64,000 nucleotides of DNA from NCBI RefSeq assembly GCF_000517125.1, contig NZ_KI912156.1:498290-562289 (forward strand), read 5' to 3'. The stretch is from Arthrobacter sp. MA-N2. Lineage in GTDB: Bacteria > Actinomycetota > Actinomycetes > Actinomycetales > Micrococcaceae. This document shows, piece after piece, positions 11,178 through 19,250 of the stretch. Both the position numbers and the translations under genes were made by a program. The stretch's first letter is position 1, and each line of letters starts with the position of its first letter. Below the pieces are notes generated by a model. It searched no databases and was not told the origin of the DNA. It worked only from the letters and a program-made list of their open reading frames with translations.

Positions 11178-13391
11178 ATGGTAAGACAACGAAGTTTGTA
11201 CGCTTCAGCGGTGGTGATTGCAACAGCCTGCCTGGCTCTGGCGACAACCCCCGCAGGCGCTTCGGCTACGACGACTGCAACGACCTACACGGTGTCGAGT
11301 GGCTCGGTCACCCAGGATGGACACCCTACTGACACTCCGGCCAACCCGTTCATCGACAAGGACGGTACGTTCTACTTCCAGCAGTCGATATCTGATTACG
11401 CTGCCACTGCCCAGAGGCACTGGGATTTTTACACAGGAACGAATTTTGACAACGCTACGCGTTCTTCGATCAGTGACTCGGTGAATCCGGCCAACTCGTT
11501 GGACAGCAACAAGGACACGACGTGGCGATGCAACAACAGCCCCACCGGTGTCCAAGCAAGCTATGCCCCGGCGGGCAGCAGCTATTCACAGCGTAACTAT
11601 TGCGATCTTTCAAGCACGTGGGTCGACCCGGACACCGGGGACTGGTACGGCTTGGTGCACAACGAGTTCACGCCCCAACCCATGGGTGACGGAATTCATT
11701 TCGACGCGATCGACTATGCGGTGTCGACGGATCAAGGAAAGACGTGGTCGATCAAGGACCATGCGATCACCTCCCCGTACAGTACGACGCGTGGAGACAC
11801 GACAGCGTTCCCGAACCAGACCTACTACTACGGCGATGGCGACCAGCGCCTGGTTGTAGACAATGCTTCCGGGTATTTCTACGTCTACTATGGCTCACGA
11901 GTCATAAACCAAGGGGGCAGCTGGGGCCCTGACGGGTTCGGGGAACATGTCGCCCGGGCGCCAATCTCCCAGAAAATGGCCAAGGGATCGTGGCAGAAGT
12001 ACTACAACGGTCAGTGGCAGACCCCCGGCATAGGCGGTAGCGAGAGCAATCTTCACTCGGTTTCCACCGCTTACCCCAACGGCTATGTTCCGGCGAGCCA
12101 GGACTACAATCCCCTGAACACCGGGACTATCGGCCAGCAGGCCGCCGCCGGGCAACTCCCCAAGAACGGTTCGGACCTGTTCGTCATGAACGTCTCCTAC
12201 AATGCCTATCTGGGCAAGTACATCGGAACCCCCCAGACCGACCTCGGAGATGGTGTATCGAGGCCCCTGCATTTCTATGCCACGGACGATCTAGCGACCC
12301 AGCAGTGGACCGACATCGGCTCCACACCCAACTACACCCAGCAGTCCTGGTACCGGTTCATGGGTGACTCCGCTACCGCGACCACCGGAAATATCCTCGG
12401 AAAGACCTTCCGGTCCTACTGCTACTTCTACTGCTCCAACACTTCCGGAACTGTGTCGAGTTCGGAGCACGTGGACGTGACGATCGATTCGAACAACCCG
12501 GCAGCGCCGGTCGTGGATCCGAGCAAGGCGTATTACATCAAATCAGGGTCGGGGCAGCTCCTCACCCAGTCCGGGGCCAATGCAACTGCAGTGGTCAGTG
12601 CTCCGGCCGGCGCAGGGTTTGAAGGGTGGAAATTCACTAGCAACAACGACGGTTCGTACCGCATCACCAACAATGTTTCCGGTCTTGCGCTCGGCGTTGA
12701 TTCCTCCGTCACGACAAGCCGGGCCTGGGCGGCAAAGCCAGGTCTCGCTCCCCTGTCCGGCACCGGGCCGACCGTAGGCCAGCAGTGGTTCATTCAAGCG
12801 GACCTCAGCACCCCGTCGACCAGCGGTTCGACTTCACCAACCGGCAGCTACCGGATCATTAACAGGTACAGCGGGCTGGTCATCAGCCTCACAGCAACCA
12901 CCGCCCAGACGAGCCCGTACCGCAATTGGGCCAACACCACCGGAAAATCAGCGGATACCACGACACCGCAGAACCAAGCCATGACCTTCCAGGAAGCAGC
13001 CCCTGTGGGGGCACTGGTCGGCGTCGGTTCCGGGCGCTGCCTCGACGTGCCGAACAGTTCCACAACCAACGGAACTCTGGAAGATATTTGGGACTGCAAC
13101 GGCGGCGCGAACCAGAAGTGGAACGTGACGGCAGCCGGAGAACTTCGCATCTTCGGCGACTCCAAATGCCTTGATCTCCTCAACAACGCGACCAGTCCCG
13201 GATCAAGCGTGGGCATTTGGGATTGCACCGGCGGAACGAACCAACAATGGACGGTGAATTCGGACGGAACCATCGTGTCCAAGTCATCCGGTCTCTGCCT
13301 CGATGTCGCAAACCAGAACACGGCCAACGGCACGTCGGTAGAGGTCTGGACCTGTAATGGCGGAACGAACCAACAATGGAAACGCGTCTGA
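11178..13391 (+). CDS. Secreted protein with C-terminal ricin-type lectin domain
   Basis: A 737-residue protein with a clear signal peptide (MVRQRSLYASAVVIATACLA, cleavage after the AGASA region near residue 30). Residues 35-440 resemble a beta-propeller glycoside-hydrolase-like module rich in Tyr, Trp, Asp and Asn (DPDTGDWYGLVHNEF, DYAVSTDQGKTWS), but no catalytic family can be fixed by eye. Residues 450-615 look like a divergent beta-trefoil. Residues 620-737 are a ricin B lectin with three QxW repeats (NQKWNV, NQQWTV, NQQWKRV) and GRCLDVPN. It probably binds and attacks an extracellular polysaccharide. Base composition appears less GC-rich than its neighbours, suggesting transfer. The start follows GAGTTAGGA. 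Confidence 0.82.
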   Translation: MVRQRSLYASAVVIATACLALATTPAGASATTTATTYTVSSGSVTQDGHPTDTPANPFIDKDGTFYFQQSISDYAATAQRHWDFYTGTNFDNATRSSISDSVNPANSLDSNKDTTWRCNNSPTGVQASYAPAGSSYSQRNYCDLSSTWVDPDTGDWYGLVHNEFTPQPMGDGIHFDAIDYAVSTDQGKTWSIKDHAITSPYSTTRGDTTAFPNQTYYYGDGDQRLVVDNASGYFYVYYGSRVINQGGSWGPDGFGEHVARAPISQKMAKGSWQKYYNGQWQTPGIGGSESNLHSVSTAYPNGYVPASQDYNPLNTGTIGQQAAAGQLPKNGSDLFVMNVSYNAYLGKYIGTPQTDLGDGVSRPLHFYATDDLATQQWTDIGSTPNYTQQSWYRFMGDSATATTGNILGKTFRSYCYFYCSNTSGTVSSSEHVDVTIDSNNPAAPVVDPSKAYYIKSGSGQLLTQSGANATAVVSAPAGAGFEGWKFTSNNDGSYRITNNVSGLALGVDSSVTTSRAWAAKPGLAPLSGTGPTVGQQWFIQADLSTPSTSGSTSPTGSYRIINRYSGLVISLTATTAQTSPYRNWANTTGKSADTTTPQNQAMTFQEAAPVGALVGVGSGRCLDVPNSSTTNGTLEDIWDCNGGANQKWNVTAAGELRIFGDSKCLDLLNNATSPGSSVGIWDCTGGTNQQWTVNSDGTIVSKSSGLCLDVANQNTANGTSVEVWTCNGGTNQQWKRV

Positions 13392-13459
13392 ATACGCCAA
13401 ATAGGGTGACGGCAGATGCCAATAGGCATCCTTGCATCACTGGGCGCTAAGTCGCCAAG

Positions 13460-13496
13460 AGAAGCTGTGGGGACTGAATCCGGCCCCACAGCTTCT
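13460..13496. terminator. Hairpin after the lectin gene
   Basis: A perfect 13-bp stem (13460-13472 with 13484-13496) around an 11-base loop lies between the convergent lectin and SEDS genes. It is GC-rich with no T-run and may act from either side. Confidence 0.6.
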
Positions 13497-13656
13497 CCCC
13501 GTCCCCGACAACACAGGCGAGGTAAAAGGGGACAGCCTCAAGAACAAATAAGCAGCTTCGGCGGCAGGCCTGAGCCTCGGACCAGAGGGGCAATCCTGCC
13601 GCCGGCTGCTGCGGAACTCCAGGAACGGAGCTCAGCGGCCCGGGCGTAGAGGGAGT

Positions 13657-15018
13657 TCAGACCGGAACGTGTTCGTTCTGGGAAGCAATTGTTTGGGGCC
13701 TGCGGGCCGCGTCACTGATCCGCAAGAGGAGGGCGACAATGATCCAGTTGGCAAGGAGGGAGGATCCGCCCGCTGAGAGGAACGGGGTCGTCAGTCCGGT
13801 GAGGGGAATGAGGCGGGTGACGCCGCCGATGATGATGAAGCACTGAAGGGCCATGCTAAAGGCCAGCCCACAGGCAAGGAGCTTCCCGAACGCATCCCTG
13901 ATGCCCAAAGCGGCACGGAATCCGCGGGTGAAGAGAAGCAAGTAGAGCAGGACAATAGCGAACAGCCCGATCAGGCCGAGTTCTTCACCCAGTGAAGCGA
14001 TGATCATGTCGCTGTTGGCGAACGGCACAAGGTCGGGGCTTCCGAGCCCGAGGCCCTTTCCGATCAGGCCGCCGTCGGCCATTCCGAAGAGGCCCTGGAC
14101 AATCTGGGCGCTTCCCCCCGGGAAGCGGGTGAATACTTGGGGATCGAACGCGTTGAGCCAGGCGTCGATGCGCAGGCCCACATGGGAAAAAATCTTTGCT
14201 GCGGCGTATCCGCCAGCAAGCATGAGAACCACGCCCAGGACGAGCCAGCTGGCTCGGCTCGTGGCAACGTAGATCATCACGATGAACAGGCCGAAGAGCA
14301 ATATCGACATGCCGAGATCGTGCTGGAAGACCAGGACCCCCACACTGGCGACCCAAGCGGTGATCATGGGACCGGTGTCTTTGATCCTGGGGAACTGCAG
14401 GCGCCCGAATTTCCTGCCGGCCAACAAGATCAGGTCCCGGTTGGACGACAGGTAGCCCGCGAAGAAGACGGCAAGCGTAATCTTTACGATTTCCCCGGGC
14501 TGGAATTGCAGCGAACCGAGGCGTATCCAGACATTCGCGCCGTTGATGTCGCCGGCGGAAATTCCCGGGACGAGGGGAAGGATGAGAAGGGCGGCGCTGA
14601 CCGCGAGAGCAATGAAGGTGTACCGGCGCAATAGCCGATGGTCCTTCAACAGCCACAGCACGGCGGCTGCAACCAAGACCGAGACGATGGTCCATGTCAG
14701 CTGGTTGGTCCCCGCAGAGGTACCGTTCGACGCATCCAGTCGACGAATCATGGCGATGCCGAGGCCGTTCAAAGCCACCACGATCGGCAGGATCACCGGA
14801 TCCGCATAGCGGGCTTTGAACCGCAGGACAACGTGGAAGATCCCGGCCAGTGCCGTCAAGGTTCCCGCTTGAAGCCAGAATCCAGCGTCAAGGGCTTGTT
14901 TCTTGTCCACGCTGGTCATTGCAAGGGCACCGATTCCGACGCCAAGCGCCAGCACCAACAGCACCATCTCCACGTTCCGACGAGGTTTCGCCGGAATCGC
15001 TTGCTGGCTCATGGGCAT
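13657..15018 (-). CDS. FtsW/RodA-family SEDS protein, paralogue of rodA
   Basis: A 453-residue polytopic protein of the SEDS glycan polymerase family. Over most of its length it closely matches the operon rodA at 27129-28496, sharing long blocks such as FFAGYLSSNRDLILLAGRK, GPMITAW, PFANSDMI and TRLIPLTGLTTPFL. It should polymerise lipid II with a partner class B PBP, but no PBP gene is next to it. In the large loop it reads WLNAFDPQVF where the operon copy has WLNAFTPEVF. ATGs at 15018 and 15012 are both possible; GAAAGAAG fits the second better. It is a stand-alone duplicate, perhaps used in another growth phase. Confidence 0.88.
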   Translation of the reverse strand: MPMSQQAIPAKPRRNVEMVLLVLALGVGIGALAMTSVDKKQALDAGFWLQAGTLTALAGIFHVVLRFKARYADPVILPIVVALNGLGIAMIRRLDASNGTSAGTNQLTWTIVSVLVAAAVLWLLKDHRLLRRYTFIALAVSAALLILPLVPGISAGDINGANVWIRLGSLQFQPGEIVKITLAVFFAGYLSSNRDLILLAGRKFGRLQFPRIKDTGPMITAWVASVGVLVFQHDLGMSILLFGLFIVMIYVATSRASWLVLGVVLMLAGGYAAAKIFSHVGLRIDAWLNAFDPQVFTRFPGGSAQIVQGLFGMADGGLIGKGLGLGSPDLVPFANSDMIIASLGEELGLIGLFAIVLLYLLLFTRGFRAALGIRDAFGKLLACGLAFSMALQCFIIIGGVTRLIPLTGLTTPFLSAGGSSLLANWIIVALLLRISDAARRPQTIASQNEHVPV

Positions 15019-15105
15019 CTTCTTTCGTGGATTCGGTGTGTCCCTGCTCAGTGGGCAATCATAGTCCCAGCAGCTGGGCGCTGCTTGGGGGCAGGATCGC
15101 GTCCA

Positions 15106-16167
15106 TCAGTTGTCCGGTCTTGTCATGGGCTGTATCACCATGTCGTCGAGCTTGGGGAGTGCATGCTCAAGCTGGTGTCTGGCGTTGTCGACAATTTCTT
15201 CCACCGCTGACAAGGCTGCGTCGGTGAGGACGATGGTGGTGGCGCCCTGAAGACGGTGGCCAACCCAGCGAAGTTGCAATTTCGGCACGGAGAGTACGCC
15301 GGGGGTCCCTTCCAGGGCCGCCTGGGCGGTGTCGAGCAGTTCGGGTTCTATCCCGTCCATCAGGCGTCGTCCAATGCTGCGTACCGTACCCCAGAGCAGG
15401 ACAATGATGGCCCCCGAAATCAACAGGCCGACGATCGGGTCCGCCAAGGGAAAGCCGAGCAGCACGCCGCCGGCGCCAAGCACCACGGCGAGGGACGTGA
15501 ATCCGTCAATGCGGGCATGCACGCCGTCGGCGACCAAGGCGGCAGATCCGATCTGCCGCCCGACCCTGATGCGGTAGACAGCCACAATTTCATTGCCCGC
15601 GAAGCCTATGAGACCGGCCGCGAGAACCCACCACAGGTTGTGCAGGGGCTGCGGGTGGAACAAGCGATCGATGGATTGCCATGCCGCGACTACGGCGGAA
15701 AGCGCAACCACGCCGACGATGAACAGGCCGGCAAGATCCTCCGCACGCCCATACCCATAGTTGTACCGGTGGGTTGCTGCACGACGTCCCAGGATGAAAG
15801 CGATCCACAAGGGCACGGCCGTGAGAGCGTCGGAGAAATTATGGATGGTGTCGGCAAGCAACGCGACGGAGCCGCTGATCAGGACCACAAGAAACTGCAG
15901 CACGGTGGTGCCGAGGAGGATAAACAGGCTGATCTTCAGTGCCCGAATGCCTTGGGTAGAGGACTCAAGGGCATCGTCTATGGAATCGGCGGCGTCGTGG
16001 GTGTGTGGGACAAACAGCTCATACAGCCACCCCTTGAGACCCTTGTGGTGTTCGTGGGAGTGTCCGTCATGGTCATGGTCATGGTCATGGTCATGGTCAT
16101 GGTCGTGGTCATGCTCGTGATCGTGCACGTGCTCCCCATGATGATCAAGGTGTTGATGACTGCTCAT
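15106..16167 (-). CDS. CDF-family metal cation exporter with His-rich N-terminus
   Basis: A 353-residue cation diffusion facilitator. The first 45 residues are a His/Asp run (HDHDHDHD repeated) that can bind metal. Six membrane helices follow, with the metal-site motifs HNFSD in helix 2 and HARID in helix 5, then the cytosolic ferredoxin-like C-terminal domain. It should export zinc or a similar divalent ion by proton exchange. Its ATG overlaps the stop of the ArsR-type regulator by four bases (ATGA), so the pair forms a metal-resistance operon. Confidence 0.9.
   Translation of the reverse strand: MSSHQHLDHHGEHVHDHEHDHDHDHDHDHDHDHDGHSHEHHKGLKGWLYELFVPHTHDAADSIDDALESSTQGIRALKISLFILLGTTVLQFLVVLISGSVALLADTIHNFSDALTAVPLWIAFILGRRAATHRYNYGYGRAEDLAGLFIVGVVALSAVVAAWQSIDRLFHPQPLHNLWWVLAAGLIGFAGNEIVAVYRIRVGRQIGSAALVADGVHARIDGFTSLAVVLGAGGVLLGFPLADPIVGLLISGAIIVLLWGTVRSIGRRLMDGIEPELLDTAQAALEGTPGVLSVPKLQLRWVGHRLQGATTIVLTDAALSAVEEIVDNARHQLEHALPKLDDMVIQPMTRPDN
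16068..16115. repeat. CATGGT hexamer tandem repeat in the CDF gene
   Basis: Six perfect CATGGT units (16068-16103) are followed by the variants CGTGGT and CATGCT. Each encodes a His-Asp pair on the minus strand. Slippage would change the length of the His-rich arm without shifting the frame. Confidence 0.85.
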
Positions 16168-16526
16168 GCCCTTGCTTCTTCTGCGTGGTGGTGTGTAGGG
16201 GTGCCGCCCAGGGCGTGTTCTGCTTGGAAAATGGCATCCGCGACCAACTGGCGGGCGTGCTGATTCTCCAATCGGTACATGACCTTGGTTCCGTCTTGGC
16301 GCGTGGAAACCATCCTTGCCAAGCGCATTTTGGCAAGGTGCTGGGATACGGCCGCCGGGGACTTCCCCACCAGGTCCGCCAGCGCGCCAACCGCCATTTC
16401 GCCCTCGCGAAGCGCCAAGATGATCCGCACCCGCGTAGCGTCGGCCAGCATCGCGAACACTTCGACGGCCAACTCAACGTAATGGCTGTCAACTCCCAAG
16501 GAGCAAGCCTTACTATCTGCATTCAT
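16164..16526 (-). CDS. ArsR/SmtB-family metal-sensing repressor
   Basis: A 120-residue winged-helix regulator. The core reads LADATRVRIILAL, then the recognition helix region GKSPAAVSQHLAKMRLARMV, and the wing RQDGTKVMYRL. The C-terminal helix ends with AEHALGGTPTHHHAEE, consistent with an alpha-5 zinc site as in SmtB/CzrA. It probably represses itself and the downstream CDF exporter until zinc or a similar metal binds. ATG 16526 is chosen because the longer frame upstream has no family similarity. No clear inverted-repeat operator was found upstream. Confidence 0.87.
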   Translation of the reverse strand: MNADSKACSLGVDSHYVELAVEVFAMLADATRVRIILALREGEMAVGALADLVGKSPAAVSQHLAKMRLARMVSTRQDGTKVMYRLENQHARQLVADAIFQAEHALGGTPTHHHAEEARA

Positions 16527-16603
16527 ACGCAGATTATTCCACACTTTTCGACCGGGAAGCTGGTTCTCAATGCTTTCCCGGTGAACTCTTGGCCCTGGAA
16601 CGA

Positions 16604-16745
16604 CTATCCACAACCTTGTTCACACTGGGTAAAACAACAGCTCTAAGGCAGATGTCCCCATAGCGAGCTGAATGTCAGGGATTTTCTCCACAGGTGCGTG
16701 GATGTCCACATGAATTGTCCACAGCTGTGGATAAAGTTGTGCACT
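16604..16745. other. Second DnaA-box cluster
   Basis: Exact boxes TTGTCCACA at 16715-16723 (plus) and TTATCCACA at 16726-16734 (minus) lie head to head two bases apart. One-mismatch boxes are at 16604-16612, 16616-16624, 16684-16692 and 16702-16710, with a weaker one at 16737-16745. The cluster fills the gap between the ArsR and tag genes, about 6 kb from the first cluster. Confidence 0.65.
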
Positions 16746-16766
16746 TCTATGGAAAGAGAAAGGGTC

Positions 16767-17369
16767 TCAAAGCCACACCCCGGAGCTCCCCCGACGGTGG
16801 CTGTCTACGAGATGGGTATCGATCATGCCGATGGCCTCCATCAGCGCATACATGGTGGTGGGCCCCACGAAAGCGAAGCCCTTCTTGCGGAGGGCCTTGG
16901 ACAAAGCAACGGACTCTACCGATTGAGTGGCGACGTCGGCAAAGGTCCGCGGTTCCGGCGTCGACTCCGGCTGGAACGACCAAACGAAGTCCACCAATCC
17001 ACCTTCGCTGCGCAGGGCGATGGTGGCCTTGGCATTCGTCACGGCGGCCCGGATCTTAAGGCGGTTGCGGACGATCCCCGGATCCTGCATCAGCCGCTCG
17101 ACGTCGGCCTCGGTGAAGGTCGCGACACTATCAGGCCGGAAGTCCAGGAAGGCGGAGCGGAAGGCCTCGCGCTTACGCAGGATGGTGGCCCAGGACAGGC
17201 CCGCCTGGAATCCTTCGAGGCTGATGCGTTCATACAAGCCCTGCTCGTCCCGGACAGGCATGCCCCACTCGTGGTCGTAGTACTCGCGCAAGAGCGGGTC
17301 AACGGAGGCCCAAGGTGGCCGCGCAAGGCCATCATCGCCGATGATGGTGCCGTTCTCAGGCGGCGTCAT
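16767..17369 (-). CDS. tag: DNA-3-methyladenine glycosylase I
   Basis: A 200-residue Tag-family glycosylase that removes 3-methyladenine from DNA. Family features are DHEWGMPVRDEQGLYERISL and GFQAGLSWATILRKR, with the C-terminal FVGPTTMYALMEAIGMIDTH. The N-terminal RCxW of E. coli Tag is RPPW here and the C-terminal Cys is also absent (DTHLVDSHR), so two of the four zinc-snap ligands seem lost while both histidine positions remain. The start at 17369 follows GGAGG. It lies 56 bases after alkB on the same strand, at the end of the alkylation-repair cluster. Confidence 0.88.
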   Translation of the reverse strand: MTPPENGTIIGDDGLARPPWASVDPLLREYYDHEWGMPVRDEQGLYERISLEGFQAGLSWATILRKREAFRSAFLDFRPDSVATFTEADVERLMQDPGIVRNRLKIRAAVTNAKATIALRSEGGLVDFVWSFQPESTPEPRTFADVATQSVESVALSKALRKKGFAFVGPTTMYALMEAIGMIDTHLVDSHRRGSSGVWL

Positions 17370-17425
17370 GGTCAATCCTCCACAGGACGTCGGGCAAAAG
17401 CTGCTTTTGACATTGTGCCCCGGGC

Positions 17426-18121
17426 CTACGACATTCCAGTGACACGCATCGTGATATTGATCCGCCCGCCGGGCAGTCCGCATCCTTTGGGGGACGTTCC
17501 GGGGAGCACTTTGGTGATGCCGTGGTACGCAAAACGGGAGGCGCCGCCGAACACGAAGAGGTCACCGGAGGACAGCTCGACGTCGGTATACGGCTTGGTG
17601 CGCGTGTGCGTGTTCCCGAAGCGGAAGATGCAACTGTCCCCAATACTGAGTGAGACCACAGGAGCCCGGGACTTTTCGTCCTTGTCCTGATGCATCCCCA
17701 TCTTGGCGGCGCCGTCGTAGAAATTCACCAGCGCGGTGTCCGGCGCGAAGTCCGCAGCTTCGACAGGGTCACCGTATGCCTCGAACAGGGCTTTGCGACC
17801 CAAACGAAGCATCCACTCGGGAAAGTCGAGGACTCGCTCCCCGTTGACGTCGAAGGCCTCGCGTGTATACCTGTAGGGCTGCCAGTGCCAGCCCAGGCAA
17901 ACCGTCCGGACGGACATCGGGTGACCGCCGGGAAGAACCGCGGCACGCAAGGGGACGGGGCCACGGGTCCACTCGCCGAAACGGGCCGCGATCCACCGTT
18001 GTTGCTCGAGGCTCAGCCAGCCCGGAACGTGAATGGCACCGGGCGCGATCTCCCGAGGGCCGGCGTCGGACGCGTCCGGCAACTCGAGCGGAAACAGCGG
18101 CTCCGTCCCCCCTGAACTCAT
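17426..18121 (-). CDS. alkB: AlkB-like alpha-ketoglutarate-dependent dioxygenase
   Basis: A 231-residue Fe(II)/2-oxoglutarate dioxygenase that reverses 1-methyladenine and 3-methylcytosine by oxidative demethylation. The iron ligands are His and Asp of MHQDKDEK and the His of FAYHGITKVLPGT; the 2-oxoglutarate Arg lies in RINITMR. The jelly-roll core occupies residues 85-230. Its ATG at 18121 overlaps the stop of the upstream methyltransferase by four bases. The longer frame upstream is that gene's shadow. Confidence 0.9.
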   Translation of the reverse strand: MSSGGTEPLFPLELPDASDAGPREIAPGAIHVPGWLSLEQQRWIAARFGEWTRGPVPLRAAVLPGGHPMSVRTVCLGWHWQPYRYTREAFDVNGERVLDFPEWMLRLGRKALFEAYGDPVEAADFAPDTALVNFYDGAAKMGMHQDKDEKSRAPVVSLSIGDSCIFRFGNTHTRTKPYTDVELSSGDLFVFGGASRFAYHGITKVLPGTSPKGCGLPGGRINITMRVTGMS

Positions 18122-18738
18122 GCCGCCTCCAGAGCCAGTAAGGTGCGCTTGGCCGCCGTGCCGCCAAGATAATTGCCAAAAGATCCATCGGATTTCACCA
18201 CGCGGTGGCATGGAACGATTACCGGAAGCGGGTTGGTGGCGCAAGCACTGCCGACCGCGCGAACGGCCCGGGGGCTTCCGGCCGCCAAGGCCACCTGGGC
18301 GTAACTTTCCGTGTGGCCGTAGGCGATCCGCGGCAAATGCTCCAGGACGCTGAGGCGGAATCCGCGCGAAAGACTGAAATCCAAGGGCAGGTCAAAACTG
18401 CGCCTAGACCCGGCGAAGTATTCATCCAGCTCGCGGGCCGCGGAATCCAGGCGAGCCGGCGAGAAGAGGATCCGTGGACTGAGCTTTTCGGCGAGCAGCT
18501 GCAATACGGCGTCGTGATCTTCCACGTCAAAGGCCACCCGCACCAGACCGCGTTCGGTGGCAGCCAGCAGGAGGTGGCCAATCGGGGAATCCAAGGTGCG
18601 GTAGGCAATATCGAGGGTGTGCCGTTCCGCGGCTTCGGCTGCGAGGCGGTCATGGAGCCGCCGAAGGACGGCTGGGTCCACGGAATCGACGCGTGCGAAG
18701 AACCCGGAGACGTCCGGTTCCTCGTGGTGGATGGTCAT
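18118..18738 (-). CDS. ogt: Methylated-DNA-[protein]-cysteine S-methyltransferase (first copy)
   Basis: A 206-residue suicide methyltransferase that takes methyl groups from O6-methylguanine onto its own Cys. The acceptor is in VIVPCHRVV, preceded by the recognition helix region YAQVALAAGSPRAVRAVG and followed by FGNYLGGTAAKRTLL. It has an N-terminal extension of about 40 residues relative to the second copy. It overlaps the sigma-factor stop upstream (ATGA) and the alkB start downstream. Confidence 0.92.
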   Translation of the reverse strand: MTIHHEEPDVSGFFARVDSVDPAVLRRLHDRLAAEAAERHTLDIAYRTLDSPIGHLLLAATERGLVRVAFDVEDHDAVLQLLAEKLSPRILFSPARLDSAARELDEYFAGSRRSFDLPLDFSLSRGFRLSVLEHLPRIAYGHTESYAQVALAAGSPRAVRAVGSACATNPLPVIVPCHRVVKSDGSFGNYLGGTAAKRTLLALEAA

Positions 18739-19250
18739 GGGGTCTCTTCTTTCACATAGCCTGGGGAGCTCACGAAGCCGGCGGCGAGAATACTGCGTAG
18801 CGCCTTGACCCCGTCGGCACCCGCCCGACGGGCGGCGTCGGGAGTGCCGCCAAGAAGCTCGGCGACATCCGTGTAAGGGAGCCCGGCGAGGTAGTGGTAG
18901 GCCACCGCCTGGCGCTGCTTCGGCGGAAGCTGCCCGACGGCGTCGAGCACCTCTCCGTGACCGTCGCCCGGGATGCCGAGCGCGGACGGCCGCACAGGCA
19001 GTTCATCCACCGGAACCGGCCGGCGGTTCCTGGCCCGGAGAATGTCGATGGATCTGCGGTGCGCGATGGTCACGAGCCAGGCCTGGACGTTGGCGTCCGC
19101 CGGAAGTTCCGGGTAGGCCTTCAGAGCGGAGAGAAAAGTTTCGGACCAGCCGTCTTCCGCGTCGTCGACGCCCAGAACTACGCGGCACACACGCAAGACC
19201 GTGGGTCCGTGCTCCCGGACGATCAGCTCGAACGGCTTCTTGGGCACCAT
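18735..19250 (-). CDS. ECF-type RNA polymerase sigma factor in alkylation-repair operon
   Basis: A 171-residue sigma-70-family factor with region 2 (GWSETFLSALKAYPELP, then NVQAWLVTIAHRRSIDILRA) and region 4 (LPPKQRQAVAYHYLAGLPYTDVAELLGG). There is no region 3 and no adjacent anti-sigma gene. It is translationally coupled on both sides: TAATG with the upstream methyltransferase and ATGA with the downstream one. That location suggests that it directs transcription of DNA-repair genes, perhaps its own operon (inference). Region 4 carries an unusual Ala/Gly-rich end (DAARRAGADGVKALR). Confidence 0.82.
   Translation of the reverse strand: MVPKKPFELIVREHGPTVLRVCRVVLGVDDAEDGWSETFLSALKAYPELPADANVQAWLVTIAHRRSIDILRARNRRPVPVDELPVRPSALGIPGDGHGEVLDAVGQLPPKQRQAVAYHYLAGLPYTDVAELLGGTPDAARRAGADGVKALRSILAAGFVSSPGYVKEETP

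Noticed and set aside
16068..16115. Hexamer array considered as a CRISPR-like or regulatory repeat
   Set aside because: There are no spacers, and the units are in frame coding for a His-Asp arm of the CDF exporter.
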